Shown piece after piece: positions 1 to 8,531 of a stretch of DNA of 54,657 bases (positions are counted from its first letter, which is position 1; the number at the start of each line of letters is the position of its first letter). Origin of the DNA: Methylocystis suflitae (lineage in GTDB: Bacteria; Pseudomonadota; Alphaproteobacteria; Rhizobiales; Beijerinckiaceae); assembly GCF_024448135.1 (NCBI RefSeq), contig NZ_JAMRYX010000229.1:1-54657 (forward strand). Direction: 5' to 3'. The notes under the pieces are model-generated. The model did no database searches and was not told the DNA's origin. It was given only the letters and a program-made list of their open reading frames with translations. The translations under genes were made by a program, and so were the position numbers.

Positions 1-1314
1 TGCGCTTCGCGCTGAGGGCGCCGCGGAGTCGGCGCTCGAAGCGTTCTCCCCAAATCCCAGGCGGCGCAGCGCCTCCGACGGCGAAGGCATGTCGGCGGCG
101 TAAGCGAGCCGCACCAGCACCATGTCGGCCGCCGCCAACGGCCGCTGCGCGCCGCGCAATTCGTCGACGCCTTTCATCAATATTTGCCAGGCGCGCGTGA
201 GCGCAGGAACCGAAAGGCGCGTTGCGGCCTCTTCGCCGCGACGTTTCTCTTCGGGCGTCAACGCCGCCGACTGGGCGGTCTCCGGCGCAAGCTTCAGGCG
301 TGTGGCGAGATGGGTGAATTCGGCGAGCTCCAGCAGCACCTGCGCCGGATCGGCGCCGCCGTTATACTGATCTTCGAGAATGGCGATCGCCTTGGCGATA
401 TCGCCCGACATCGCCGCTTCGAAAAGGTCGATGATTCGCGCTTTGTCGGCGACGCCGAGCATCAGCCGCAGATCCTCGGCGGCGATCGCGCCGCCCGCCG
501 AATGCGCCGCGCCATAGGCGATCGCCTGATCGAGCAAGGACAGCGCATCGCGCGCCGAGCCTTCCGCCGCGCGCGCGATCATGGCGAGCGCTTCCGGCTC
601 GATGGCGACGCCTTCGGCCTTGCAGACGCCCAGCAGATGATTGGCGAGCAGACCGGCGTCGATGCGGCGCAGATCAAAGCGCTGGCAGCGCGAACGCACC
701 GTCACGGGCACCTTGTCGATTTCCGTCGTCGCGAAGATGAACTTCACATGCTCGGGCGGCTCTTCAAGCGTCTTCAGGAGACCGTTGAACGCGGCCTTCG
801 AGAGCATGTGCACTTCGTCGATGATGTAGACTTTGGTCCGCGCCATCACTGGGCGGTAGCGGGCGTTGTCGATGATCTCGCGGATGTCGTCGATGCCCGT
901 GTGCGAGGCGGCGTCCATTTCGAGCACGTCGACATGGCGCGAATCGATGATCGCCTGACAGTGGACGCCGAGCGCCTCCATATGAATCGTCGGCTGATTG
1001 ATCGCGGGCCGCCCGTCTCCTGCCGGCAGTTCATAGTTGAAGGCGCGCGCGAGAATGCGCGCGGTCGTCGTCTTGCCGACGCCGCGCACGCCGGTCAGCA
1101 GATAGGCCTGATGAATTCGATTGAGATCGAAGGCGTTTTCGAGCGTGCGCACCATCGGCTCTTGGCCGATCAGGTCTACGAAGGTGGTCGGTCGATATTT
1201 GCGCGCCAGCACGCGATAGGCCGACGGCGGCGCCTGATCGGCGCCAAATAGCGAAGGCCCCTCGTCAGGCGCCAGCGATGGCCTCGGCGGATCGTGCTCG
1301 TGGTCCATCTGCAT
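1..1314 (-). CDS. dnaX: DNA polymerase III subunit gamma/tau (3' end outside window)
   Basis: This is the clamp-loader ATPase subunit that loads the beta clamp and couples the replicative polymerases. Reading the minus strand from ATG 1314 (a second in-frame ATG is at 1308) gives an N-terminal tail, the conserved YRVLARKYRP start of the AAA+ domain, a Walker A GVRGVGKTTTA, the segment RHVDVLEMDAASH, a Walker B IIDEVHMLS and the sensor region FIFATTEIDKVPVTVRSRC. The zinc-finger cysteines seen in E. coli DnaX are mostly absent (one Cys remains, in GVHCQAI), as I recall for other alphaproteobacterial DnaX. About 438 codons are visible; the C-terminal tau part lies beyond position 1. The SRP RNA gene is immediately upstream on the same strand. 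Identification is secure, the exact start less so. Confidence 0.95.
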   Translation of the reverse strand, partial: MQMDHEHDPPRPSLAPDEGPSLFGADQAPPSAYRVLARKYRPTTFVDLIGQEPMVRTLENAFDLNRIHQAYLLTGVRGVGKTTTARILARAFNYELPAGDGRPAINQPTIHMEALGVHCQAIIDSRHVDVLEMDAASHTGIDDIREIIDNARYRPVMARTKVYIIDEVHMLSKAAFNGLLKTLEEPPEHVKFIFATTEIDKVPVTVRSRCQRFDLRRIDAGLLANHLLGVCKAEGVAIEPEALAMIARAAEGSARDALSLLDQAIAYGAAHSAGGAIAAEDLRLMLGVADKARIIDLFEAAMSGDIAKAIAILEDQYNGGADPAQVLLELAEFTHLATRLKLAPETAQSAALTPEEKRRGEEAATRLSVPALTRAWQILMKGVDELRGAQRPLAAADMVLVRLAYAADMPSPSEALRRLGFGENASSADSAAPSARSA

Positions 1315-1329
1315 CCATCCGGCGGCAGA

Positions 1330-1376
1330 CGAGCGACGAACAGCGCAGTATATTGCGCTACGCCATTCGCTGCTCG
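1330..1376 (-). terminator. Imperfect hairpin between the SRP RNA and dnaX
   Basis: On the minus strand CGAGCAGCGAA (1376-1366) can pair with TTCGTCGCTCG (1340-1330), and inside it AGCGCA/TGCGCT (1359-1354 with 1347-1342) forms a 6-bp stem with an ATATAC loop. The hairpin starts about 10 nt after the predicted 3' end of the SRP RNA. There is no U-run after it, so it could equally be a processing or attenuation structure ahead of dnaX. Confidence 0.35.
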
Positions 1377-1385
1377 CCGAAGAAG

Positions 1386-1484
1386 GTGGGAGGCTGAACG
1401 AAGACCCGCCCAAGCTCGTTAGGGCTGCTTCCTTCCGGACCTGACCCGGTTGGCGAGTGAAGCGTCCACCGCCAACCTCCCGGC
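1386..1484 (-). ncRNA. ffs: Signal recognition particle RNA, small bacterial (4.5S) type
   Basis: The minus strand contains the near-invariant apical domain core GGTCAGGTCCGGAAGGAAGC (1454-1435) followed by AGCC. It is flanked by arms that can pair: GGGAGG near the 5' end (1481-1476) with CCTCCC near the 3' end (1393-1388), and GTTGGCG/CGGGTCT-side helices between. The length of about 99 nt fits the small SRP RNA that binds Ffh for co-translational targeting. Ends are estimated from the closing helix. An open frame for hisZ can be extended across this gene on the opposite strand, but that extension is not coding. Confidence 0.93.
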
Positions 1485-1488
1485 CCCT

Positions 1489-1517
1489 TATTTGGCAGAC
1501 GAGCGCGAGGGATGCAA
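1489..1517 (-). promoter_or_regulatory. Probable promoter of the SRP RNA
   Basis: On the minus strand TTGCAT (1517-1512) is followed after 17 nt by CAAATA (1494-1489). The distance places transcription start at about 1482-1484, exactly where the terminal helix of the SRP RNA begins. The -35 is good and the -10 is weak; the call rests mainly on the position. Confidence 0.42.
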
Positions 1518-1624
1518 GGCTCCGGACCGCGGCCTTTGCTTTGGGCGTTCACCTTTCGCCCGGAGCAGGGGTGCGCAGGCGCGGCGCACTTGCTAAAGAG
1601 AGCGCAAATTCGAGGGATTTGCGC

Positions 1625-2770
1625 TTGAACGCCGTCACCGCCACTTCCGCAGAACGAGAAGCTACGAGCCTTGCGGCCATCCTCGCGCATTTCGCGCGCG
1701 AGGGGTTCGCACGCTGCGAGCCGCGCCTCCTGCAGCCGGCCCATGTATTTCTGGATCGATCCGGAGAGGATTTCCGCGGCCGGCTTTACCTGACGAGCGA
1801 TGGCTCAGGCGCTGAATTTTGCCTGCGGCCGGAATATACGATTCCGGTCTGCCTCGATTATCTCGCCTCCGCTCGGGCGGGCGATCCGGCCGCATATGCG
1901 TATGGCGGCTCGATCTTTCGCGCGCCTGAACATGGCGCGACCGGCGACGGCGAGTTTCTTCAGGCGGGGCTGGAGAGCTTCGGCCGCCAGGACCGCGAAG
2001 CAGCGGACGTCGAAATTCTGGCCGCTTCGCTCGAGGCCGCGGCGGCGGCCGGCGCGACGGCGCTCAGGGTCCTGATCGGCGACGCCGGGCTCGTCGCGGC
2101 CTTCCTCGAACGACTTGAGATGCCGCCGGTCTGGCGGCGGCGTCTGGCGGCCGGGCACGCGCGCGGCCAAAGGATATCCGATATTTTTGCCTCGCCCGAA
2201 CGCAATGGCGGATCGGAACAGTCGGGCGTCTTGGCGGCGCTGACCAAAGTCGACCCATCGGATGCGCGCCGTCTCGTCGAGGACTTGCTGTCTATCGCCG
2301 GCATCACCGCCGTCGGCGGCCGCAGCGCGGCTGAAATCGCCGAACGCTTTCTCGATCAAGCGACGCTCGCCGAAGGCGCGGGAGTGTCCAACGAGACGCG
2401 CGCGTTGGCGGAGACTTTTTTCACCATCGAAGGCGCGCCCGAGTCAGCTTCCGCAGCCATGCGCCGGCTGGCCGCCGACGCACAGCTTGACCTCTCCGCC
2501 GCGCTGGACGCGTTTGACGCGCGCGCCGAGGCCATCGCCGCGCGCGGCCTCGCCGTTCACGAGATCCGCTTCTCGGCAAGTTTTGCGCGTCATCTCGACT
2601 ATTACACCGGCTTCGTTTTCGAGGCCCGCCACTCCAGCGAGGGCGAGCCGGTGATCGGCGGCGGACGCTACGACAGACTGCTCAAGACGCTCGGCGCAGC
2701 ATCGGACATACCGGCTGTCGGCGCCGCGATCTGGATCGACCGTCTTTCCCCGAGCGCGGGAGAAGCATGA
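1625..2770 (+). CDS. hisZ: ATP phosphoribosyltransferase regulatory subunit HisZ
   Basis: HisZ is a catalytically inactive histidyl-tRNA-synthetase paralogue that activates HisG at the first step of histidine synthesis. The sequence shows the class II synthetase-like pieces: [21 protein letters not shown] with [17 protein letters not shown] (motif 2 region), [11 protein letters not shown], a C-terminal YYTGFVFEA and the glycine-rich [14 protein letters not shown] chose TTG 1625 because a GAGGG lies 8 nt upstream (1612-1616) and the homologous region starts there; the frame stays open to 1457 but that part overlaps the SRP RNA. The stop overlaps hisG by ATGA, so the two are translationally coupled. 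Length is 381 residues. Confidence 0.9.
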   Translation: MNAVTATSAEREATSLAAILAHFAREGFARCEPRLLQPAHVFLDRSGEDFRGRLYLTSDGSGAEFCLRPEYTIPVCLDYLASARAGDPAAYAYGGSIFRAPEHGATGDGEFLQAGLESFGRQDREAADVEILAASLEAAAAAGATALRVLIGDAGLVAAFLERLEMPPVWRRRLAAGHARGQRISDIFASPERNGGSEQSGVLAALTKVDPSDARRLVEDLLSIAGITAVGGRSAAEIAERFLDQATLAEGAGVSNETRALAETFFTIEGAPESASAAMRRLAADAQLDLSAALDAFDARAEAIAARGLAVHEIRFSASFARHLDYYTGFVFEARHSSEGEPVIGGGRYDRLLKTLGAASDIPAVGAAIWIDRLSPSAGEA

Positions 2771-3741
2771 TGGCGCCCGTGCAAAAACTCATCATCGCCT
2801 CCCCCTCAAAAGGCCGGCTGCAGGAGAACGCCGCTGCCTTCTTCGCGCGCGCCGGCCTGGAGCTGACGCAAGGCCGCGGCGCGCGCGACTATCGCGGCGC
2901 CGTCGCCGGAGTCGAAGGCGCGGAAGTCGCCTATCTCTCCGCGTCCGAGATTACGCGCCGGCTGGCCTTGGGCGAAGCCCATCTCGGCGTCACCGGCGAA
3001 GATCTGGTGCGCGAGGAGATCGCCGACGCCGACAAGAAGGTGGAGCTTCTCGCGCCGCTTGGGTTTGGCGCCGCGAATGTCGTCGTCGCGGTTCCGCAAG
3101 CCTGGATCGACGTGCGCTACATGAGCGATCTCGCCGACGTCGCCGATGGATTTCGCACACGCCACGGCCGCGGGCTGCGCGTTGCGACGAAATACGTCAA
3201 CACGACGCGGCGCTTCTTCGCCGCTCATGGCGTGTCCGACTACCGCATCGTGGAAAGCTCAGGCGCAACCGAAGGCGCGCCCGCGGCGGGCTCCGCCGAT
3301 CTCATCGTCGACATCACGACGACGGGCGCGACGCTCGCGGCGAATGCGCTGAAGATCATCGAGGACGGCGTCATTCTCCGCTCGCAGGCCAATCTCGTCG
3401 CCTCGCTGACGGCGCCTTGGAACGATGCGGCGCGCGAAGCGGCGCGCGTCATTCTCTCCCGCATCGCCGCGGAAGAAGAAGCGCGCACGACGCGCGACGT
3501 GCGCGCAAGCCTGCCAACGCCGAGCGAACATATCCTGCGAGAGGCCGAGGCGAGCTTCGGCGCCGGATTGCGCAACATGGACTACGAGTCAGCGACGTTT
3601 TCCTGTCCGGCGAAAAAAGTGGCGGCGCTCGCCGATTGGCTGATCGCCCGAGGCGCCAAAAGCGTCACCAGCGCGCGGCTCGATTACATCTTTCAGGCGG
3701 AGAACGCTTTGTGGAGCAGGCTGGCGGCGCGGCTTGGGTGA
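2767..3741 (+). CDS. hisG: ATP phosphoribosyltransferase HisG
   Basis: HisG condenses ATP and PRPP, the committed step of histidine synthesis. Visible family features are the N-terminal [35 protein letters not shown] and the phosphate-binding [15 protein letters not shown]. At 324 residues it is about 100 residues longer than the minimal short-form enzymes that depend on HisZ; the tail ends in an ACT-like stretch ([19 protein letters not shown] and following) resembling the HisG_C domain of long-form enzymes. It nevertheless directly follows hisZ with an ATGA overlap. A second in-frame ATG is at 2770. The repeat at 3748-3856 starts 7 nt after the stop. Confidence 0.93.
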   Translation: MMAPVQKLIIASPSKGRLQENAAAFFARAGLELTQGRGARDYRGAVAGVEGAEVAYLSASEITRRLALGEAHLGVTGEDLVREEIADADKKVELLAPLGFGAANVVVAVPQAWIDVRYMSDLADVADGFRTRHGRGLRVATKYVNTTRRFFAAHGVSDYRIVESSGATEGAPAAGSADLIVDITTTGATLAANALKIIEDGVILRSQANLVASLTAPWNDAAREAARVILSRIAAEEEARTTRDVRASLPTPSEHILREAEASFGAGLRNMDYESATFSCPAKKVAALADWLIARGAKSVTSARLDYIFQAENALWSRLAARLG

Positions 3742-3747
3742 TCAAAA

Positions 3748-3856
3748 TGTCATTCCCGGCGGGTCGAAGACCCGACCGGGATTCCAGAGCCGCTACACTG
3801 AATCCAAGATTTTTCTGGATTCCCGATCACGCGCATCGCGCGTGTCGGAAATGACA
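3748..3856. repeat. Palindromic intergenic repeat, copy 1
   Basis: A 109-bp element bounded by TGTCATTCCCG (3748-3758) and the inverted CGGAAATGACA (3846-3856). Inside, GGGTCG/CGACC-type arms and the pair CGGGATTCCAG ... CTGGATTCCCG add further self-complementarity. A related element of 110 bp with the same ends and the same right half lies at 42240-42349. Both sit between convergent genes, which fits a small non-autonomous palindromic element also serving as a bidirectional terminator. Confidence 0.7.
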
Positions 3857-3866
3857 AGCCGCAAAC

Positions 3867-4892
3867 TCACGCTTCCATCAATGCGCCGACATGCGCCGCA
3901 ACGCTGCGCGCAAGATCCTCTGGGCGATAGCCACCTTCGAGCAGCGAGACGATGCGACCCTTGCAGCGGCGTGCGGCGATCTCCATCACGCGCAGCGTGA
4001 CGTCCCTGAAATCTTCGGCGATGAATCTTAATCCGCCGAGCGGATCATGGAGATGAGCGTCGAAGCCGGCGCAAAGAATGATGAGATCGGGCGAAAACGC
4101 ATCGACACACGGCAGAATGCGAGATGACAGCGCCTCACGGAATTGCGTGCCGCCATCGCCCTTTGCGAGCGGCGCGTTGACGATCGTGTCATGCGCGCCG
4201 GTTTCGCTCACCGCCCCGGTTCCGGGATAAAGCGGCATCTGATGCGTCGAAGCGTAAAGCACGTTTCGATCGCTCCAGAAAATCTCCTGCACGCCATTGC
4301 CGTGATGCACGTCAAAATCGACGATGGCGACGCGCGACGCGCCATGCGCCGCGCGCGCATGCAGCGCCGCCACGGCGGCGTTGTTAAAAAAGCAAAAGCC
4401 CATCGGCGCGTCGCGCGTCGCATGATGTCCCGGCGGCCGCATGGCGACGAAAACATTCTTGGCGTCGCCGCGCATCACCGCATCGACGGCCGCGAGCGCG
4501 CCGCCGGCTGCGCGCAGCGCCGCTTCATGCGTGGCGCCGTTCATGGCGACGTCCGGACCAATGCGCGCATATCCCTCTGAAGGCGCCGATTTTGCGAGAA
4601 GCGCGAGGTGTTCAAAACTATGCGCGCGCGATAAAGCTTCCTGCGACGCTAAAGGCGCTTCGGCGCGCATGAGGCCTTCGAAACGCGCTTCGTCAAGCGC
4701 GCGCAGAATGGCGCGAAGGCGCTCCGGCCGCTCGACGTGACCCGGCCCCATGTCATGCGCGAGCGCAGCAGCATGTGTGACGAGCAGGGTCGAGGCCGTC
4801 GCGGCGCGCGCGCCGGAACAGGCAAGGCTTGCGCCGGCGCCGATAATGGCTTGCCGTCGCGTAAAGCCATCAATGTAGCGTTTTCGCGGCAT
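3867..4892 (-). CDS. Histone deacetylase-family amidohydrolase with Tat-type signal
   Basis: This is a zinc-dependent deacetylase of the arginase/HDAC fold; bacterial members act on acetylpolyamines or other small acetyl amides. The active site looks intact: catalytic His pair in RPPGHHA (H156, H157), zinc ligands in VDFDVHHGNG (D194, H196) and CAGFDAH (D278), and the terminal LLEGGY (Y320). The N-terminus TRRQAIIGAGASLACSGARA resembles a twin-arginine signal, so the enzyme may be exported, which is uncommon in the family. I chose ATG 4892; ATG 4919 is also possible. The frame stays open to 5807 but that part lies antisense to ada and is not coding. Substrate unknown. Confidence 0.88.
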   Translation of the reverse strand: MPRKRYIDGFTRRQAIIGAGASLACSGARAATASTLLVTHAAALAHDMGPGHVERPERLRAILRALDEARFEGLMRAEAPLASQEALSRAHSFEHLALLAKSAPSEGYARIGPDVAMNGATHEAALRAAGGALAAVDAVMRGDAKNVFVAMRPPGHHATRDAPMGFCFFNNAAVAALHARAAHGASRVAIVDFDVHHGNGVQEIFWSDRNVLYASTHQMPLYPGTGAVSETGAHDTIVNAPLAKGDGGTQFREALSSRILPCVDAFSPDLIILCAGFDAHLHDPLGGLRFIAEDFRDVTLRVMEIAARRCKGRIVSLLEGGYRPEDLARSVAAHVGALMEA

Positions 4893-5003
4893 TTCCGGTT
4901 CGGTCCGTGGCTCAACCATACAACATAGGTTCGCCCGGCGAGTATCGGCCGGATCTAGATTTGACCGCAAGAAACGCATTGCGGCGGTCGTCGCAAAAGA
5001 TGG

Positions 5004-6092
5004 ATGATGCGCGGAATGCAGATGAACGACATGACGCAGGCACATTCGCTCGACCCCGACGAGACGCGCTGGGCGGCGGTTGTCGCGCGCGATGCGCGCC
5101 GCGATGGCGACTTCTACTATTGCGTCGAAACGACTGGCGTCTATTGCCGACCCTCCTGCCCGTCTCGGCCGGCGAAACGCGCCAATGTGCGCTTTTGCGC
5201 CACAGCCGCCGAAGCGGAGGCGGCTGGTTTTCGTCCTTGCCGCCGCTGCCGGCCCGAGGCGCCGTCGCAGCAGGAACAGGACGCGCAGAAGATCGCCCGC
5301 GCCTGCCGAATGATCGAAGCGGCCGAAGCGCCGCCGACGCTTGCGCAGTTGGCGCGCACGATCGGATTGAGCCCCTATCATTTCCACCGACTGTTTTCGC
5401 GCATCGCCGGGGTTACGCCCAAGGCCTATGCTCAGGCGCATCGGCGCGCGCGCCTGCGCGACGAACTCAAAGAGAGCCGCACAGTGACAAAGGCGATCTA
5501 TGATTCTGGCTATAATTCGAGCGCGCGGTTCTACGCGACGGCGAAGGACACATTGGGCATGACGCCAAGCGCCTATCGCGCAGGGGCGCCATGCGAGACG
5601 ATCCGCTTCGCCATCGGCCAGTCGTCTCTGGGCGCGGTGCTGGTCGTGGCGAGCGCGAAGGGCATTTGCGCCATTTCGCTGGGAGATGACCCCGAAGACC
5701 TGCTGCGCGATCTGCAAGCTCGATTTCCGCGCGCCACGCTCGTCGGCGGCGATGCGGGCTTCGAAGGCTATGTCGCCGCGGCGGTGGGCATGGTGGAGCG
5801 ACCGCAATCATCTTTTGAACTGCCGCTCGACATGCGCGGCACGGCCTTTCAACAGCGCGTCTGGGCCGCGCTGCGCGAAATTCCCGCGGGAGAAACGGCA
5901 AGCTACGCGGAGATCGCCCGACGCATCGGCGCGCCGAAAGCGACGCGCGCCGTCGCGGGCGCCTGCGCGGCCAATCCGGTGTCGCTCGCGGTTCCCTGCC
6001 ATCGCGTCGTGCGCAGCGACGGCGCGCTTTCCGGCTACTATTGGGGAGTAGAGCGCAAACGCGAGCTGCTCGAACGTGAACGCAAACCGTGA
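5004..6092 (+). CDS. ada: Bifunctional Ada: AraC-type regulator and methylated-DNA cysteine methyltransferase
   Basis: Ada repairs methylphosphotriesters and O6-methylguanine and activates the adaptive response. Domains in order: N-terminal zinc/methyl-acceptor domain with FYYCVETTGVYCRPSCPSR and GFRPCRRCRPE (the four zinc cysteines including the acceptor), an AraC helix-turn-helix region (TLAQLARTIGLSPYHFHRLF and GYNSSARFY), and a C-terminal methyltransferase with the active-site motif NPVSLAVPCHRVV. At 362 residues it is full length. ATG 5022 (MNDMTQ) is an equally plausible start. It is divergent from the deacetylase gene across about 110 bp. Confidence 0.93.
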   Translation: MMRGMQMNDMTQAHSLDPDETRWAAVVARDARRDGDFYYCVETTGVYCRPSCPSRPAKRANVRFCATAAEAEAAGFRPCRRCRPEAPSQQEQDAQKIARACRMIEAAEAPPTLAQLARTIGLSPYHFHRLFSRIAGVTPKAYAQAHRRARLRDELKESRTVTKAIYDSGYNSSARFYATAKDTLGMTPSAYRAGAPCETIRFAIGQSSLGAVLVVASAKGICAISLGDDPEDLLRDLQARFPRATLVGGDAGFEGYVAAAVGMVERPQSSFELPLDMRGTAFQQRVWAALREIPAGETASYAEIARRIGAPKATRAVAGACAANPVSLAVPCHRVVRSDGALSGYYWGVERKRELLERERKP

Positions 6093-6104
6093 ACCGGCGG
6101 CGCA

Positions 6105-6806
6105 TTACGCGCTTCGAAGCGAAGCATGTTCTTCATTGATCGCGTCGTGCAGCTCTTTCCATAGAGCATTGATGCGCACGTCCGGCCCCCAGTTGTAGAG
6201 CGCCTTGGCGACCTCCGCGATCGTCTCATTGATGGGTTCGCTTTCCCCCTCCTCCAACTCGAAAGAGAAGAGCTGCGGCGGCGCTTCGCCTTTCCAGGCG
6301 TCCCAATGTTCGTTCGAATAATTGGAAACGCCTCGCTGCGCCGCGAGCAGTTCTGGCGCGTATTTGGCGAAGCGTCGGCGCAAGGGGCCGTCAGCCGCCT
6401 CTGCACGATAGGCGTCGCGCACAACGAAATAGCGCACATGCTGCAGTTCATGCGCGAGACAGCAGCCAAGGCGCGCGTCGCTCATATGCGGATCGTAAAA
6501 AATTTCGATGCGGCCATCGGGAAAAGACTGTCCCTCCGAAGTGAAGCTTTGGCCGAGATAGTTGAACGTCTTTTTCTGTGGGCTGAGGGTCACTTTGCTG
6601 AGGTCGTAGCCGAACTCCGCCACGAGCGCCGCGAGCGTTCGCCGCTTCCTTAAGAAATCGGGCGCGTTTTCGATCTCGCTCACCGTCTGCACGGGCGCCG
6701 GGTCGGCATGCGGCATGCGCCGCGCGGCAAGCCTTGAGCGGAGAAAAGACAGCGCGTCAAAACCCCGCCGCTCACGTCCCAGGCGCACTTCCGAACGGCT
6801 CCTCAT
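6105..6806 (-). CDS. Uncharacterised protein with HExxH zinc-protease motif
   Basis: I do not recognise a named family. The protein has CCLAHELQHVRYF near residue 120, a classic HExxH zinc motif, and downstream conserved-looking acidic segments (SEPINETIAEVAKAL) that could give a third ligand. No signal peptide or membrane segment is evident, so it may be a cytoplasmic metallopeptidase or a peptidase-fold protein. The start is uncertain: ATG 6806 overlaps the upstream gene by 35 nt, ATG 6716 gives a 203-residue protein that keeps the motif. It probably shares a transcript with the gene ending at 6772. Confidence 0.7.
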   Translation of the reverse strand: MRSRSEVRLGRERRGFDALSFLRSRLAARRMPHADPAPVQTVSEIENAPDFLRKRRTLAALVAEFGYDLSKVTLSPQKKTFNYLGQSFTSEGQSFPDGRIEIFYDPHMSDARLGCCLAHELQHVRYFVVRDAYRAEAADGPLRRRFAKYAPELLAAQRGVSNYSNEHWDAWKGEAPPQLFSFELEEGESEPINETIAEVAKALYNWGPDVRINALWKELHDAINEEHASLRSA

Positions 6807-7260
6807 GCGTGATCACCCAATCGAATTCGGGATGCGCCGCGGCGACATGTTCCCACCATCGCCGGCCGTCCTGCAAGCGCGGCGAAAGGTCGTTGACCCG
6901 CAGCAGCCGGAACGCGCCGGGACGCTCCTTTACCCCGGCGATGACGGCCTCCACCATCGCCCGCCCCAAGCCGCGCTGCAAAGAGTTGATCTGTTCGAAA
7001 ACCAGCGACGGCGGCTCATACGCGCCGGCGAGCAGAAGCGCGATCCCAGACGCCTCCCGCCCGTCGGGCGTGGTGATCAATTTCGAGGAGGTCGAGGCTT
7101 TGATTTCAAAGAACCCGCGCCCGTATGGCCGCGAATCGACGAATAGGCCCAGAGCCGCGAGATTGCGGGAGATCGCCTCGGCGATCGCCAGCATGGCTGC
7201 GTCCGGCTGTTGAACCGCCGGCTTCCTCCACCAGAACCGCAAAACGTCCCAAAACGCCAT
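6772..7260 (-). CDS. Hypothetical protein, 162 residues
   Basis: No family recognised. Start ATG 7260 is well supported by AGGAGG 5 nt upstream on the minus strand; an open extension to 7335 would overlap hemW. The protein begins with a short aromatic, basic segment (MAFWDVLRFWWRKP), then a mixed alpha/beta sequence including LGRAMVEAVIAGV and a tryptophan-rich RRWWEHVAAAHPEFDWVI near the end. Its 3' end overlaps the predicted start of the HExxH protein, suggesting a two-gene unit divergent from hemW. Confidence 0.72.
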   Translation of the reverse strand: MAFWDVLRFWWRKPAVQQPDAAMLAIAEAISRNLAALGLFVDSRPYGRGFFEIKASTSSKLITTPDGREASGIALLLAGAYEPPSLVFEQINSLQRGLGRAMVEAVIAGVKERPGAFRLLRVNDLSPRLQDGRRWWEHVAAAHPEFDWVITHEEPFGSAPGT

Positions 7261-7325
7261 ACAGCCTCCTAAAAGGGGGGCCCAGATCGCCGTGCCCTTC
7301 CCGCCATTCCATGCGATAAAGGACC

Positions 7326-8495
7326 ATGGCGACACCGATTCGCAACGCTTTCGACCCCGGCTTTGGCGTCTATGTCCACTGGCCGTTCTGCCTGTCGAAA
7401 TGCCCCTATTGCGATTTCAACAGCCACGTGAGGCGCGGCGACGTCGACGAGGACCGCTTCGTCGAGGCCTTCAGCGCGGAGCTTGCGCATCGCGCCGCGC
7501 TGACGCCCGGGCGCGAAGTCCGCTCGATTTTCTTTGGCGGCGGCACGCCGTCGTTGATGTCGCCTTCGACGGCGCAAGCCATTCTCTCCCAGATTTCGAG
7601 CCATTGGAGTCTCGCCAAAGACTGCGAAATCACGCTCGAAGCCAATCCGACGAGCGTCGAGGCTTCGCGTTTCAAGGGGTTCAAAGCCGCCGGCGTCAAC
7701 CGCGTCTCGCTCGGCGTGCAGGCCTTGAACGACATTGACCTTCGCGCGCTCGGCCGGCAGCATTCCGTTGCAGAAGCCCTGATGGCGCTCGACGTCGCCA
7801 ATTCCGTCTTTGAGCGGACATCGTTTGATCTGATCTATGGCCGCTCGGGCCAGACCGCCGCCGCCTGGCGAAAGGAGCTGGAGCTGGCGCTCACCCGTTC
7901 GCCGGAGCATGTCTCGCTTTATCAGCTGACGATCGAGCCGGACACGATGTTCGAGCGCATGGTCAACACCGGCAAGATGGCGTTGCCCGACGCCGATACG
8001 CAGCGCGCGCTCTGGGACGTGACGCAGGAAGTCACCGCCCGCGCCGGCCTGCCGGCTTACGAAGTCTCCAATCATGCGCGGCCCGGCGCCGAGTGTCGGC
8101 ACAATCTGGTGTATTGGCGCTACGGCGAATATGTCGGCGTCGGTCCCGGCGCGCATGGGCGGGTGGTCACGCCGCGCGGGCGGCGCGCCCAGTCCACCGA
8201 GCGGCATCCCGAGATGTGGCTGACCTGCGTCGAGACCGAAGGCCACGGCATCATCGAGGACGAATTGCTCTCGTCCGAGCAGGAAGGCGACGAATTCCTG
8301 CTAATGGGGCTGCGGCTGCGCGAAGGCGTCGATCCGCAGCGCTATTTCCTGCTGACCGGCAAACGCTTGTCGCAGTCGCGCATCAGCGAACTGATTGGCG
8401 ACGGGCTGGTCGAATTCACCCGCGACAACAGGCTGCGCGTGAGCTCCGAGGGTTTCCCGGTGCTCGATGCGGTGGTCGCGGACCTCGCGGCGTAG
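7326..8495 (+). CDS. hemW: HemW-type radical SAM protein (heme chaperone, coproporphyrinogen III oxidase-like)
   Basis: The radical SAM signature CLSKCPYCDFNSH (CxxxCxxC) follows GVYVHWPF, as in HemW/HemN. Other family motifs are SIFFGGGTPSLM, ITLEANPTSVE, GVNRVSLGVQ and the C-terminal HemN_C domain with GDGLVE. HemW is a heme-binding chaperone rather than the true oxidase HemN; the CPYCDF form without the extra N-terminal region of HemN fits HemW. Length of 389 residues is normal. Confidence 0.9.
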   Translation: MATPIRNAFDPGFGVYVHWPFCLSKCPYCDFNSHVRRGDVDEDRFVEAFSAELAHRAALTPGREVRSIFFGGGTPSLMSPSTAQAILSQISSHWSLAKDCEITLEANPTSVEASRFKGFKAAGVNRVSLGVQALNDIDLRALGRQHSVAEALMALDVANSVFERTSFDLIYGRSGQTAAAWRKELELALTRSPEHVSLYQLTIEPDTMFERMVNTGKMALPDADTQRALWDVTQEVTARAGLPAYEVSNHARPGAECRHNLVYWRYGEYVGVGPGAHGRVVTPRGRRAQSTERHPEMWLTCVETEGHGIIEDELLSSEQEGDEFLLMGLRLREGVDPQRYFLLTGKRLSQSRISELIGDGLVEFTRDNRLRVSSEGFPVLDAVVADLAA

Positions 8496-8531
8496 CGGCG
8501 CGCCGCCGTTCTTGTCGCAGCGGTCGCGACC

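Noticed and set aside
184-1251. 355-codon plus-strand frame at the left edge
   Set aside because: It is the complement of dnaX, whose AAA+ motifs are unmistakable on the minus strand.
1457-1624. N-terminal extension of HisZ
   Set aside because: It overlaps the SRP RNA on the other strand and has no similarity to HisZ; TTG 1625 has a good ribosome site.
4893-5807. Long open extension of the deacetylase frame on the minus strand
   Set aside because: It lies entirely antisense to ada, contains no domain, and the Tat-type start at 4892 (or 4919) gives the full family length. High GC with few stop codons explains the open frame.
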